Of a DNA stretch of 64,000 bases, positions 44,595-54,995 are shown piece by piece. The stretch's first letter is position 1; every line of letters begins with the position of its first letter. The position numbers and the translations under genes are program-made. A model generated the notes under the pieces. That model was given only the letters and a program-made list of their open reading frames with translations. It ran no database searches and had not been told where the DNA came from. Source of the stretch: Pseudomonas sp. MUP55 (GTDB taxonomy: Bacteria > Pseudomonadota > Gammaproteobacteria > Pseudomonadales > Pseudomonadaceae); NCBI RefSeq assembly GCF_034043515.1, contig NZ_CP138214.1, forward strand, positions 4,712,001 to 4,776,000, given 5' to 3'.

Positions 44595-44666
44595 GTGAAC
44601 ATCGTTCCTGTAGTCGGTGCTGCAAATCTAAATGCACAGCGGGCATAGGTGCCCGAAAGGCCGCAT

Positions 44667-44694
44667 ATTCTAAGGAATATCCGGACTTTTGCAA
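44667..44694 (-). promoter_or_regulatory. Promoter of the rpsP operon
   Basis: On the minus strand TTGCAA (44694-44689), a 16-nt spacer and TAGAAT (44672-44667) lie about 70 bp before rpsP. Other hairpin-prone sequence between this and ffh (44760-44840: CCGCCAACGGCGG, GAGCGCAAGC-TGG-GCTTGCGCTC) may stop ffh transcription. Confidence 0.65.
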
Positions 44695-44845
44695 ATGTCT
44701 TTTTCTGGCGCCTATCAGCGTGCCATTCAGATCTGCTATAGAGCCGTCGGTTAAAACGGCAGGTCAGCGCCCGCCAACGGCGGGTTTGCTGGAGATCCCA
44801 CATCCCTGTGGGTCGGAGCGCAAGCTGGGCTTGCGCTCGAATACT

Positions 44846-46222
<1,377 letters not shown>

Positions 46223-46456
46223 GCGCGATCCTTTCAGGCCCTATTCAACGAAATGCATTGGTAGACCGAGGTAATGGCAGCCCAGGCTGTGGTAAATCGC
46301 TATTAAAAACAGCGCTCGGCGAGCCTGCGGCGTGGGCAGGTCGCGGATTATAGCGAAGACTGCGCCCGTGCACACCCGCTGTCTGGCCCGGGAGTCTTTC
46401 GTGCAGCGCAGGTGTGTGCCAAACTCAGCGCCTTTCGGGCTTGTCTCTCAGGATTT

Positions 46457-47269
46457 ATGCTCCCTTTGTCACCCAGTTTGCTACCCAGTCTCGCCGCCGC
46501 CATCTTGTATGCCGCTGCGACCCTCTATCAGGGCACTCGTCTGGCCCAAGGCGCCAAAGCGGACAAACGTCTGCTGACAGGCCTTGGCGTGCTCGCCCTG
46601 CTGGCCCATGCCGCCAGCCTGTTTACCCATTTGATGACCCCGGTCGGCCTGGGCCTGGATTTTTTCAGCGCCGCCAGCCTGATCGCGGCCGCCGTGATCG
46701 CGCTGACACTGCTGGCGTGCTACCGGATTCCGGTCGAGAACCTGCTCGTCCTGCTGTTCCCGCTGGGGATGCTCACGGTGCTGCTGGCGCAATTCGCGCC
46801 CACCGGCACCGTTCAGGTGATCGATGAAGAACCGGGCATCCTTGCGCACATCCTGCTGTCGATCCTTGCCTACGGCATGTTCACCATCGCGGTGTTCCAG
46901 TCGCTGCTGGTGCTGCTGCAGGACCACCAGCTCAAGCACAAGCACCCGTCCGGGCTGATCAAGAACTTCCCGCCGCTGCAAACCATGGAAAGTCTGCTGT
47001 TCGGCTTTCTATGGGCCGGCTGGACCTTGCTGTCGCTGTCGCTGATTTCCGGCTGGCTGTTCGTCGAGAACCTGTTCGCCCAGCATCTGGTGCATAAAAC
47101 CCTGCTGGCCTGCCTGGCCTGGGTGGTGTTCAGCGTATTGCTGTGGGGCCGCAACCGCCTCGGCTGGCGTGGACACAAGGCCATCCGCTGGACCCTGGCC
47201 GGTTTCTGCCTGCTGATGCTGGCCTATTTCGGCAGCAAGCTGGTCCGCGAATACATCCTGCATATCTGA
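46457..47269 (+). CDS. CcsA/YpjD-like cytochrome c assembly family membrane protein
   Basis: A 270-residue protein with eight transmembrane helices. The segment PGILAHILLSILAYGMFTIAVFQSLLVLLQDHQLK and the later AGWTLLSLSLISGWLF resemble the CcmC/CcsA family, including His residues that bind heme in true cytochrome c assembly proteins. The YpjD subgroup next to ffh has no proven role in cytochrome maturation. CAGGATTT precedes ATG 46457. Next to a CorC-like gene 12 bp downstream, so they are likely cotranscribed. Confidence 0.88.
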   Translation: MLPLSPSLLPSLAAAILYAAATLYQGTRLAQGAKADKRLLTGLGVLALLAHAASLFTHLMTPVGLGLDFFSAASLIAAAVIALTLLACYRIPVENLLVLLFPLGMLTVLLAQFAPTGTVQVIDEEPGILAHILLSILAYGMFTIAVFQSLLVLLQDHQLKHKHPSGLIKNFPPLQTMESLLFGFLWAGWTLLSLSLISGWLFVENLFAQHLVHKTLLACLAWVVFSVLLWGRNRLGWRGHKAIRWTLAGFCLLMLAYFGSKLVREYILHI

Positions 47270-47281
47270 CTGGCGGCGATC

Positions 47282-48520
47282 ATGGACAACTTGCCCCTTG
47301 GGCCGATGCTCGCCGTAATTGCCCTGCTGATTTTATGGGCAGCGCTGTTTACCGCCATCGAAGCCGCACAACAACACCTGCTGGCCCTGCGCCCCGGCAC
47401 CCGCCAGGGCGACAAGGCCGCCGCACGCCTGAGCTTCCCGCGCCACAGCCTGATCCTGTGCAACAGCCTGTGCCGCGCAGCCGTCGTCATCCTGTGCACG
47501 CTGCTGGCGATTTATGCCTGGGCGCAGAACGGGCCATGGCTCGGCTGGCTGATCTCCTGCGGGTTGCTGCTGATTCTCGCCGACTACCTGCCCCGTGCCG
47601 TGGCGACTCGCTATCCGCAGCCAATACTGGGCTTTGGCAATGCCCTGCTGGGGGTGCCGCTGAAAATTCTCTACCCCGCGGCCTGGTTGCTCAATGGCAT
47701 CAGCCTGATGTTGCTGCGCCCGTTCGCGCGCAAGCCTGGCATGGTGAAAAAGAGCGACGAACCGTTGTCCGATCACGACGACGAACCGCACCATGACGCC
47801 GACGAAGAGCACAGCCCCGGCATGCCCGGCATCCATGCCCTGGACAACATCACCGTCAACGACATCCTGGTGCCGCGCAGCGAAGTGGACGGCATCAACC
47901 TGGATGACCCGATCGAAGACATTATCGAGCAACTGCGCGCGTCCCAGCGCACGCGGTTGCCGGTGTTCCACAGCGATATCAACCAGGTCGAAGCGGTGCT
48001 CAATACGCGGCAGATCCAGCATCTGCTGCCCGACGCCAGCCTGACCAAGGAAGCGCTGCTGGCCGCCTGCCACACCCCCTACTTCGTGCCGGAAAGCACG
48101 CCTTTGCAGCTGCAATTGTTGAATTTCCATAAACAGCAGCGACGCCTGGGCATGGTGGTGGACGAGTACGGCGAAGTGCTGGGCATCGTTACCCTGGAAG
48201 ACATCCTGGAAGAAATCGTCGGCGAATTCGAAAGCGATCAGGCTGTGGATAACCCGCACATCGAAGCCCAGCCCGATGGCCGCTACATCATCGACGGCGC
48301 AGCCTCGATCCGCGAGCTGAACAAGAGCCTGGGCTGGCACCTGCCCAGCGACGGCCCCAAGACCCTCAATGGCCTGGTGACCGAAGCGCTGGAGACCATC
48401 CCGGACTGCGCGGTATGCCTGAAAATTGGACGCTACCGCCTGGAAATCCTCGAGACCGAGGACAACCGGGTGAGCAAGGTACTGATCTGGCATACCAGCC
48501 ACGTGCCTGTCGCCATCTGA
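47282..48520 (+). CDS. CNNM/CorC-HlyC family membrane protein with CBS domains
   Basis: A 412-residue protein with a DUF21/CNNM transmembrane domain (about 1-145), two CBS domains (about 195-320, NDILVPRSEVDGINLDDPIEDI and VDEYGEVLGIVTLEDILEEIVGEF) and a C-terminal CorC_HlyC domain. Members affect Mg2+ or Co2+ transport or resistance. Which ion is moved here is unknown. An acidic, His-rich linker sits around residues 158-178 (SDHDDEPHHDADEEH), a plausible metal-binding loop. Confidence 0.92.
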   Translation: MDNLPLGPMLAVIALLILWAALFTAIEAAQQHLLALRPGTRQGDKAAARLSFPRHSLILCNSLCRAAVVILCTLLAIYAWAQNGPWLGWLISCGLLLILADYLPRAVATRYPQPILGFGNALLGVPLKILYPAAWLLNGISLMLLRPFARKPGMVKKSDEPLSDHDDEPHHDADEEHSPGMPGIHALDNITVNDILVPRSEVDGINLDDPIEDIIEQLRASQRTRLPVFHSDINQVEAVLNTRQIQHLLPDASLTKEALLAACHTPYFVPESTPLQLQLLNFHKQQRRLGMVVDEYGEVLGIVTLEDILEEIVGEFESDQAVDNPHIEAQPDGRYIIDGAASIRELNKSLGWHLPSDGPKTLNGLVTEALETIPDCAVCLKIGRYRLEILETEDNRVSKVLIWHTSHVPVAI

Positions 48521-48543
48521 CTTCCTGAACAACACCTATTCCA

Positions 48544-48636
48544 AATGTGGGAGGGGGCTTGCCCCGATGGCAGAGTGTCAGTCACTGTACTTGCTGGCTG
48601 ATACACCGCCATCGGGGGCAAGCCCCCTCCCACACT
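48544..48636. repeat. REP doublet (inverted pair)
   Basis: AATGTGGGAGGGGGCTTGCC and the facing GGGGGCAAGCCCCCTCCCAC between the CorC-like and MFS genes. The left unit has one C fewer (CCCCGAT) than the right. Confidence 0.92.
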
Positions 48637-48659
48637 TTGTTCTGCGGCGCTCCAACCAC

Positions 48660-48689
48660 TTGTTGTATGTTCAAAGCCCTTCCTATAAT
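48660..48689 (+). promoter_or_regulatory. Possible promoter of the MFS gene
   Basis: TTGTTG (48660-48665), an 18-nt spacer and TATAAT (48684-48689) give a decent sigma-70 promoter. The start codon is 187 nt further on. The leader is GC-rich with no other clear feature. Confidence 0.5.
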
Positions 48690-48875
48690 CGGACGGCTTA
48701 CCCAAGCCCCGCCCGACCGCGTGCTACCCGCACCCAGCGTGTCCAGGCACCGTTTCACCATGTCCGACCGGTGTTTGCTCCCATCCCGAGCCGCCCCGCG
48801 TATAACCCTGATCCATGGGTGTTCGACCAATAATAATCCGCGTCCAAACGCGCAATGACCGTCAGGGATACCTCC

Positions 48876-50186
48876 ATGAGCACCACGTATAACGAGGCCG
48901 CAACCGCCGCCCCGACCAACTCGACGGCCCGCGTGGCGACCGCGAGCATCGTCGGCACCGCCATCGAGTTCTACGATTTCTATATCTACGCCACGGCTGC
49001 GGCACTGGTCATCGGCCCGGTGTTCTTCCCGCAGACGTCCGGTACTGCGCAGATGCTGGCGTCGTTCCTGACCTTCGGCATCGCCTTCATCGCACGCCCG
49101 CTGGGTTCGGCACTGTTCGGCCACTTTGGCGACCGTATCGGCCGCAAGTCGACGCTGGTGGCCTCCCTGCTGCTGATGGGCGTGTGTACCACGCTGATCG
49201 GCTTGCTGCCCGGCTACGACAGCATTGGCGCCTGGGCGCCGATTCTGTTGTGTGTATTGCGCTTCGGCCAAGGCCTGGGACTGGGCGGGGAATGGGGCGG
49301 TGCGGCATTGCTGGCCACCGAGAACGCCCCCAAAGGCAAGCGCGCCTGGTTCGGCATGTTCCCGCAACTGGGTCCCTCGATTGGGTTCCTGGCGGCCAAC
49401 GGCTTGTTCCTGATCCTGGCCATGAGCCTGAACGACGAGCAGTTCCGCAGTTGGGGCTGGCGCATCCCGTTCATCCTCAGCGCGGCGCTGGTAATGGTAG
49501 GCCTGTATGCGCGGCTCAAGCTGCACGAGACGCCAGTATTCGCCAATGCCGTGGCCCACGAAAAACCGGTGAAGGTGCCACTGGTGGAGCTGTTCAGCCA
49601 ACACTGGCTGCCGGTGCTGCTGGGCGCCGCGTCGATGGTAGTGTGCTATGCGCTGTTTTATATCACCACGGCGTTTTCCCTGAGCTACGGCGTGTCGACC
49701 CTCGGCTACAGCCGCGAAACCTTCCTCGGCCTGTTGTGCTTCGCGGTGCTGTTCATGGGTCTGGCGACACCCTTGGCGGCGTTGGCCAGCGACCGCTACG
49801 GGCGCAAGCCGGTGCTGATTGTCGGCGCGGTCCTGGCGATTCTGTCTGGCTTTACCATGGAGCCGCTGCTCACCCACGGTTCGACCTGGGCCGTGGCGCT
49901 GTTCCTGGCGCTGGAGTTGTTTCTGATGGGCGTGACCTTCGCGCCGATGGGTGCGCTGCTGCCGGAACTGTTCCCGACCCGCGTGCGTTATACCGGTGCT
50001 TCAGCGGCGTATAACCTGGGCGGTATCGTAGGAGCCTCGGCGGCACCGTTCTTCGCGACCAAGCTGGTGGCGATGGGCGGGCTGAGTTATGTCGGTGGGT
50101 ATGTGTCGGCGGCGGCGTTGCTCAGCCTGATTGCTGTGCTGTGCCTGAAAGAGACGCGGGATAATGATTTGAACAGGGTGGCCTGA
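48876..50186 (+). CDS. MFS transporter, metabolite:H+ symporter (MHS) family
   Basis: A 436-residue protein with 12 transmembrane helices. The motifs ASIVGTAIEFYDFYIYATAAA and FGHFGDRIGRKSTLVASLLLMG (loop 2-3 signature GxxxDRxGRK) and LGLGGEWGGAALLATENAP are typical of the ProP/KgtP/ShiA-like MHS family. The substrate is likely an organic acid, betaine or similar, but cannot be fixed. ATG 48876 follows CAGGGATACC. It lies alone between REP doublets. Confidence 0.9.
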   Translation: MSTTYNEAATAAPTNSTARVATASIVGTAIEFYDFYIYATAAALVIGPVFFPQTSGTAQMLASFLTFGIAFIARPLGSALFGHFGDRIGRKSTLVASLLLMGVCTTLIGLLPGYDSIGAWAPILLCVLRFGQGLGLGGEWGGAALLATENAPKGKRAWFGMFPQLGPSIGFLAANGLFLILAMSLNDEQFRSWGWRIPFILSAALVMVGLYARLKLHETPVFANAVAHEKPVKVPLVELFSQHWLPVLLGAASMVVCYALFYITTAFSLSYGVSTLGYSRETFLGLLCFAVLFMGLATPLAALASDRYGRKPVLIVGAVLAILSGFTMEPLLTHGSTWAVALFLALELFLMGVTFAPMGALLPELFPTRVRYTGASAAYNLGGIVGASAAPFFATKLVAMGGLSYVGGYVSAAALLSLIAVLCLKETRDNDLNRVA

Positions 50187-50190
50187 CAGG

Positions 50191-50269
50191 CCGCTATCGG
50201 GGGCAAGCCCCCTCCCACATTTGAAATGTATTCACAGTTCAATGTGTGGGAGGGGGCTTGCCCCCGATG
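50191..50269. repeat. REP doublet, opposite arrangement
   Basis: CCGCTATCGGGGGCAAGCCC comes first and AATGTGTGGGAGGGGGCTTG second, so the CCGAT ends point outward instead of inward. The pair lies between the MFS gene and purT. Confidence 0.9.
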
Positions 50270-50272
50270 CTT

Positions 50273-51454
50273 TTACAGCTCTACCACAACAGCCTGGGAA
50301 GCACGGGTCGCCTTGGCCCGAGCTGCGTCAATCGACTCATCCCGCGCCAACGCCACGCCCATGCGGCGCTGGCCGTTCACTTCTGGCTTGCCAAACAGAC
50401 GCAACGCCGTGTCCGGCTCGCTCAATGCGGCGCCCAGGTTGGCGAACGCCGTCTGGGTCGACTGCCCTTCCACCAGAATCACCGCCGAGGCCGACGGCCC
50501 GAACTGACGGATCAATGGAATCGGCAGGCCGAGGATGGCGCGCGCGTGCAGGGCGAACTGCGATAAATCCTGGGAAATCAGGGTTACCAGGCCGGTGTCA
50601 TGCGGGCGCGGCGACACTTCGCTGAACCACACTTGATCACCCTTGATGAACAGCTCCACGCCAAACAGACCACGGCCACCCAGGGCTTCGGTCACTGCTT
50701 TGGCGACGCGCTCGGATTCGGCCAGGGCAATCGGGCTCATGGCCTGGGGCTGCCAGGATTCCTGGTAGTCGCCCTTCTCCTGACGGTGGCCGACCGGCGC
50801 GCAGAAGGTGGTGCCGCCGATGTGGCGCACGGTCAGCAGGGTGATTTCGTAGTCGAAGTCGATAAAGCCTTCGATGATCACCCGCCCCTTGCCGGCGCGC
50901 CCGCCTTCCTGGGCGTAATCCCAGGCTTTGCGCACGTCGTCGGCGCTGCGCAGCAGGCTCTGGCCCTTGCCCGAGGAACTCATCACCGGCTTGACCACGC
51001 AAGGGAAGCCCAGGTCCTGCACGGCCTTGCTGTAGTCCTCGAAGGTGTCGGCGAAGTGGTACGGCGAGGTCGGCAGGTCCAGCTCTTCGGCGGCCAGGCG
51101 ACGGATGCCTTCACGATTCATGGTCAGCGAGGTGGCGCGCGCGGTCGGGATCACGGTGAAGCCTTCGGCTTCCAGCTCGACCAGGGTCGCCGTGGCGATG
51201 GCTTCGATTTCCGGCACGATGAAGTGCGGCTTCTCCGCCTCGATCACGGCGCGCAACGCGGCGCCATCGAGCATGTTGATCACATGGCTACGGTGCGCAA
51301 CCTGCATGGCCGGCGCGTTGGCGTAGCGATCCACGGCAATCACTTCAACGCCCAGGCGTTGCAGTTCGATTACCACTTCCTTGCCCAGCTCACCGCAGCC
51401 ACACAGCAAAACGCGGGTCGCGGTTGGCGACAATGGAGTTCCGATTCGGGTCAT
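50273..51454 (-). CDS. purT: Formate-dependent GAR transformylase PurT
   Basis: 393 residues. ATP-grasp enzyme: [21 protein letters not shown] (N-terminal Rossmann-like), [13 protein letters not shown] (glycine-rich ATP loop), [17 protein letters not shown] and [13 protein letters not shown] (metal ligands). It makes formyl-GAR from GAR, formate and ATP, an alternative to PurN. CTGAGGACC precedes the ATG. It follows a REP doublet. Confidence 0.98.
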   Translation of the reverse strand: MTRIGTPLSPTATRVLLCGCGELGKEVVIELQRLGVEVIAVDRYANAPAMQVAHRSHVINMLDGAALRAVIEAEKPHFIVPEIEAIATATLVELEAEGFTVIPTARATSLTMNREGIRRLAAEELDLPTSPYHFADTFEDYSKAVQDLGFPCVVKPVMSSSGKGQSLLRSADDVRKAWDYAQEGGRAGKGRVIIEGFIDFDYEITLLTVRHIGGTTFCAPVGHRQEKGDYQESWQPQAMSPIALAESERVAKAVTEALGGRGLFGVELFIKGDQVWFSEVSPRPHDTGLVTLISQDLSQFALHARAILGLPIPLIRQFGPSASAVILVEGQSTQTAFANLGAALSEPDTALRLFGKPEVNGQRRMGVALARDESIDAARAKATRASQAVVVEL

Positions 51455-51523
51455 CTCAGGTCCTCAGGGGAGCGGATCAGGGGGAGAAAGGCCGGCATTT
51501 TACATGAACTGCGAAAATTGGCC

Positions 51524-51991
51524 TCAGTTGGCGACGGTGCGCCGGCGGATGCGCCAGGCCATGACCAGCCACACCACGGTGACGCCGGCGAACTTCGACA
51601 CCAGCGCAGTGCCCGCCACGGCCGGCGTCAGGGCACCGATCAGGCCAAAGAAGATAAAGGTGTCGAGGGGAATGCTCAGCGCCGAACTTATCCACAGGCG
51701 ATCGTGCAGCGGACGCCGGGTAATGCTGAACACCAGCCAGTCGATGCATTCGGACACCGCAAAGGCCGTGGCGCTGGCCAGGGCGATGGACGGATCGGAG
51801 GTGATATAGGACAGCACCAGCGCGGCCAGCATGGCGATGATCGCGCCGTGGCCGAAGCGGGTTTGCACCATGTCGCGCAGGATAAACACCAGGCCGCCCC
51901 AGGCGGACCAGATGACGTCCAGGTGGGGGGCGGTGGAAAAGGCGAAGTTGATCAGCACGACGCTGCTGATGTAGGCGATCAGGAAAAACAT
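51524..51991 (-). CDS. VUT (YhhQ-like) family putative vitamin/precursor transporter
   Basis: A 155-residue membrane protein with about five helices (MFFLIAYISSVVLINFAF, LALASATAFAVSECIDWLVF, SIPLDTFIFFGLIGALTP). The D-x-x-x-F pattern and the helical core match Pfam Vut_1, whose best-known member YhhQ imports 7-cyano-7-deazaguanine for queuosine. It is shorter than YhhQ (about 220). The start is ATG 51991; the frame is open further back across a REP, which is not coding. No riboswitch could be recognised upstream. Substrate unproven. Confidence 0.8.
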   Translation of the reverse strand: MFFLIAYISSVVLINFAFSTAPHLDVIWSAWGGLVFILRDMVQTRFGHGAIIAMLAALVLSYITSDPSIALASATAFAVSECIDWLVFSITRRPLHDRLWISSALSIPLDTFIFFGLIGALTPAVAGTALVSKFAGVTVVWLVMAWRIRRRTVAN

Positions 51992-52042
51992 GCAGGATGG
52001 ACCTGTGGGTAAGATTTGGAAATGTGTTGTCTGGGAGGGCCT

Positions 52043-52120
52043 CATCGGGGGCAAGCCCCCTCCCACACTTGAATGTGTTCACAGATCAAAATGTGGGAGG
52101 GGGCTTGCTCCCGATAGCGG
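52043..52120. repeat. REP doublet, outward arrangement
   Basis: CATCGGGGGCAAGCCCCCTC then AATGTGGGAGGGGGCTTGCT, ending CCCGATAG. The CCGAT ends point outward, as in the pair at 50191. It separates the DUF1289 gene from the VUT gene. Confidence 0.9.
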
Positions 52121-52124
52121 TTTA

Positions 52125-52340
52125 TCAAACACTCAAGTTCTTGGGTGTCATCCACACCAACCCACTCGCCACCGCCCGCTCATGACACAACCCCAACACC
52201 ACCCGACGTTCGGCGTTGTTCATGCGGCTCCAGCGCGTAATCTCTTCCACGGTACGCTGGCATCCGGTGCAGATATCCTCATCATCCAGCGCGCAAATGC
52301 TCACGCACGGCGAGGCGACGGGACGTTCAACCGCGCTCAT
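52125..52340 (-). CDS. DUF1289 small cysteine protein
   Basis: A 71-residue protein. [31 protein letters not shown] has the four-Cys pattern C-x3-C-x7-C-x2-C of DUF1289, a small Fe-S- or Zn-binding-like domain of unknown role. It starts at an ATGA overlap with the stop of the gamma-carbonic-anhydrase-like gene, so the two are coupled. It is a frequent operon partner of that gene in pseudomonads. Confidence 0.9.
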   Translation of the reverse strand: MSAVERPVASPCVSICALDDEDICTGCQRTVEEITRWSRMNNAERRVVLGLCHERAVASGLVWMTPKNLSV

Positions 52341-52861
52341 TCTGCCTGCTCAACCAGGTCCCGCGCGTACCGCTGCGCGTTATGCACATAGTGCGCGGCG
52401 CTGGCTTCGAGCATGCGCTTCTGCGCTTCGGTCAGCTCGCGCACCACCTTGCCCGGCGAGCCCATCACCAGCGAGCCGTCGGGAATTTCCTTGCCTTCGC
52501 CGATCAGCGAGTTGGCGCCGATGATGCAATGCTTGCCGATCTTGGCGCCATTGAGGATCACCGCGTTGATGCCAATCAGGCTGTAGTCGTCGACGGTGCA
52601 GCCATGCAGCATGGCGTTATGGCCGATGGTCACGCCGGTGCCGAGGGTCAGTGGGTAGCCCATGTCGGTGTGCATCACGCTGCCGTCCTGCACGTTGCTG
52701 TTCTTGCCGATCAGGATCAGCTCGTTGTCGCCACGCAACACCGCGTTGAACCACACGTTGGCGCCCTCCTCCAGCTTGACCTTGCCCACCAGCGTGGCAT
52801 TGGGTGCCACCCAGCTGTGTGGATGGGTCTCGACGCTGGCATCGCCCAAGCGGTATTTCAT
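52337..52861 (-). CDS. Gamma carbonic anhydrase family (PaaY/YrdA-like)
   Basis: 174 residues of left-handed beta-helix hexapeptide repeats (for example [21 protein letters not shown] and [16 protein letters not shown]). Three metal-binding histidines are plausible (H64 in VMHTD, then GHNAMLHGC). The family includes YrdA and the phenylacetyl-CoA-linked thioesterase PaaY. Enzymatic carbonic anhydrase activity is often absent. GGGAAA precedes the start. Confidence 0.93.
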   Translation of the reverse strand: MKYRLGDASVETHPHSWVAPNATLVGKVKLEEGANVWFNAVLRGDNELILIGKNSNVQDGSVMHTDMGYPLTLGTGVTIGHNAMLHGCTVDDYSLIGINAVILNGAKIGKHCIIGANSLIGEGKEIPDGSLVMGSPGKVVRELTEAQKRMLEASAAHYVHNAQRYARDLVEQAE

Positions 52862-52896
52862 GGTTTTCCCTCACGGCTCGCCATTCAAGCGATGGC

Positions 52897-53499
52897 TTAG
52901 ATATTGATGAAGCTCTTGGGTGGCTGGTGCAGGCTGATCTGCGCATCGTCATAGAGCAGATTGATCAGCTCCACGATCATGATTGCCGTCAGGCCCCAGA
53001 TCTTGTATTCGCCGAACCTGTAGCTTGGCACATACCAACTGCGGCCCTGGTAGTCGATGCGGTGGGTGTGCTCGCGGGGATCCTGGCGGAAGAAATCCAG
53101 CGGGACGCTGAAGACAGCGGCAATTTCGGCGTCGTTGGCCAGGTATTCGACGTAATCCGGGATCACGCCCACGTAAGGCGTTACGCGGATGCCGTGCAGG
53201 GAGATCAGCGGGCTCAGCGGCCCGATCACTTCGACCAGCCCCGGCGGCAGGCCGATTTCTTCCTCGGCTTCGCGCAGGGCGGTGAAGATCAGGTCCGGGT
53301 CTTCGGGGTCGCGGCGCCCGCCGGGAAAGGCCACTTCGCCACCGTGGGTCGACAGGCCGCTGGCGCGCAGGGTCAGGATCAGCTCGGGTTCGTCACTGCG
53401 GGTAATCGGTACCAGCACCGCGGCCTCGGGGAAACGCCCGTCGGTCTCCAGGGTATGAGGGGTGTGATTGCTTACCCGGCGAAGTAGCTCGTCCAGCAT
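52897..53499 (-). CDS. CoA pyrophosphatase (Nudix, NudL-type)
   Basis: A 200-residue Nudix hydrolase. The UPF0035-type signature ILTLRASGLSTHGGEVAFPGGRRDPEDPDL precedes the Nudix core ALREAEEEIGL. NudL-type enzymes cleave CoA and derivatives to phosphopantetheine and 3',5'-ADP. The Nudix box spacing is the longer form found in this family. It is divergent from the next Nudix gene, with 146 bp between. Confidence 0.93.
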   Translation of the reverse strand: MLDELLRRVSNHTPHTLETDGRFPEAAVLVPITRSDEPELILTLRASGLSTHGGEVAFPGGRRDPEDPDLIFTALREAEEEIGLPPGLVEVIGPLSPLISLHGIRVTPYVGVIPDYVEYLANDAEIAAVFSVPLDFFRQDPREHTHRIDYQGRSWYVPSYRFGEYKIWGLTAIMIVELINLLYDDAQISLHQPPKSFINI

Positions 53500-53645
53500 G
53501 AGTCATCTCGGTCTGTTGGCTACCTTGCATCATGCACCAAAGCGGGCAGGCGCCCAAGCCCAAAACCGCTGGCATGTCGCTAAACGACAACTTGCAGGGC
53601 CCTGCCCGCCACGCCAAGATAGGCCCACTCTCCAGGAACCCCAGC

Positions 53646-54194
53646 ATGAACTTCTGCAGCCAGTGCGGTAAACCGGTTACCCAACGCATTCCCGAAGGCG
53701 ACGCACGTCTGCGCTATGTCTGCGACCACTGCTCGACCATCCACTATCAGAACCCCAATATCGTCGCGGGTACCGTACCCGTGTGGGGCGACAAGGTGCT
53801 GCTGTGCCGCCGCGCCATCGAACCGCGCCTGGGTTACTGGACCCTGCCCGCAGGCTTTATGGAAAACGGCGAAACCGTGGAACAGGCCGCCATGCGCGAG
53901 ACGCTGGAAGAAGCCTGCGCCCGCGTGCGCAACCTGAGCATCTACACCCTGATCAACGTGCCGCACATCAGCCAGGTGCATATCTTCTATCGCGCCGAGC
54001 TGGTCGACCTGGACTTCGCCGCCGGCATCGAAAGCCTGGAAGTGAAACTGTTCGCTGAAGCCGATATCCCTTGGTCCGAGCTGGCTTTCCGCACGGTCGG
54101 GCGTACCTTAGAATGCTTCTTCGTCGACCGCCGGCAACAGCTGTTCCCGGTACGCAGCGAGTCCGTGCCACCGCTGTCCAAGCCCGCCCAATAA
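53646..54194 (+). CDS. Nudix hydrolase with N-terminal zinc ribbon
   Basis: A 182-residue protein. An N-terminal zinc ribbon (MNFCSQCGKPV and YVCDHCSTIHY; four Cys) is followed by a Nudix domain with GFMENGETVEQAAMRETLEEACARV, which keeps the G-x5-E-x7-RE-x2-EE-x-(x) frame. This is the nudix_N_2 arrangement, related to NADH pyrophosphatases and ADP-ribose-type hydrolases. The exact substrate is unknown. The start is ATG 53646; the longer open frame begins before the zinc ribbon and is unlikely. Confidence 0.88.
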   Translation: MNFCSQCGKPVTQRIPEGDARLRYVCDHCSTIHYQNPNIVAGTVPVWGDKVLLCRRAIEPRLGYWTLPAGFMENGETVEQAAMRETLEEACARVRNLSIYTLINVPHISQVHIFYRAELVDLDFAAGIESLEVKLFAEADIPWSELAFRTVGRTLECFFVDRRQQLFPVRSESVPPLSKPAQ

Positions 54195-54231
54195 CAAGCC
54201 GGCCAATCGTCGCCAAAGGGAAATCGTTTCA

Positions 54232-54735
54232 ATGCGTTGGTTGCTTGCTCTTATCTGTCTGTCGTTCGCTGCCCTGTCCTCGGCCTCCACGGTGGAAACA
54301 CTGGGCGGCAAACCCGTCGAAAAAGTCCTGGTGCTCAAATCCGCCCACCAACTGCAGCTGATCAACGACGGCAAGCCCCTCAAGACCTATCGTATTTCCC
54401 TGGGCAAGAACCCCAAGGGCCACAAGCTGATGGAGGGCGACCGACGCACGCCGGAGGGCTTCTACTGGATCGACTGGCGCAAGACCAGCGAGCGCTTCAA
54501 CCTGGCCATGCACATTTCCTACCCCAACATCAGCGACGCCGCCCGCGCCCGCCGCGAAGGGGTGAAACCGGGCAGCATGATCATGATCCACGGCACCCCG
54601 GACACCGAGGACTACCCGGAACAGTGGTTCCACACCCTGGACTGGACCGACGGCTGCATCGGCATGCGCAATGTGGACATGCGTGAGGTCTGGGGCCTGG
54701 TCAAGGACGGCACGCTGATCGAGATTCGGCCGTGA
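54232..54735 (+). CDS. L,D-transpeptidase family protein (YkuD fold, YafK-like)
   Basis: A 167-residue protein with a signal peptide (MRWLLALICLSFAALSSA). The YkuD core: MIMIHGTPDTEDYPEQWF with the catalytic His, and DWTDGCIGMRNVDMREV with the catalytic Cys in the TDGCIGMRN variant of SxGCIRM. Periplasmic enzymes of this family cross-link or cleave murein peptides; DpaA/YafK-type members release Braun lipoprotein. It starts 37 bp after the Nudix gene, with AGGGAAA upstream. Confidence 0.9.
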   Translation: MRWLLALICLSFAALSSASTVETLGGKPVEKVLVLKSAHQLQLINDGKPLKTYRISLGKNPKGHKLMEGDRRTPEGFYWIDWRKTSERFNLAMHISYPNISDAARARREGVKPGSMIMIHGTPDTEDYPEQWFHTLDWTDGCIGMRNVDMREVWGLVKDGTLIEIRP

Positions 54736-54849
54736 TCCTCGACCGCTCGTAAAATAATTCGAAAATATTTCCTGCCCCGAGCAGCGCTTGCCGGTGAATA
54801 CCAGTTCACCGCGCGGGCTGCGCCGTTCTGCGCGCCATAAAGACCTCTC

Positions 54850-54866
54850 TAATACCACTTGATACA
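54850..54866 (-). promoter_or_regulatory. Candidate NagR operator 1
   Basis: On the minus strand TGTATCAAGTGGTATTA, the inverted partner of operator 2. The shared AAGTGGTATTA 11-mer is exact. It lies about 70 bp upstream of the promoter. Confidence 0.6.
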
Positions 54867-54916
54867 GGGCACCGTTACGGCGCCCTGAAACCAGTGCGCG
54901 CACCGTTTTGGTTGCA

Positions 54917-54945
54917 TTGACATGGTATTTAAGTGGTATTAATTT
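54917..54945 (+). promoter_or_regulatory. nagR promoter with overlapping operator 2
   Basis: TTGACA (54917-54922), 17-nt spacer and TAATTT (54940-54945), 51 nt before the nagR ATG. The spacer is filled by TGGTATTTAAGTGGTATTA (54923-54941), two TGGTATT half-sites 11 bp apart. A GntR/HutC-type repressor bound there would block RNA polymerase, so autoregulation by NagR is expected. Confidence 0.72.
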
Positions 54946-54995
54946 CCGCCCATACCGGGCGACAACACTCCAATAATGCATCGGAAACCTGACAG

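Noticed and set aside
51992..52042. Possible preQ1 riboswitch before the VUT gene
   Set aside because: The short leader lacks the A-rich tail and stem-loop pattern of known preQ1 classes, and a REP arm occupies most of the upstream space.
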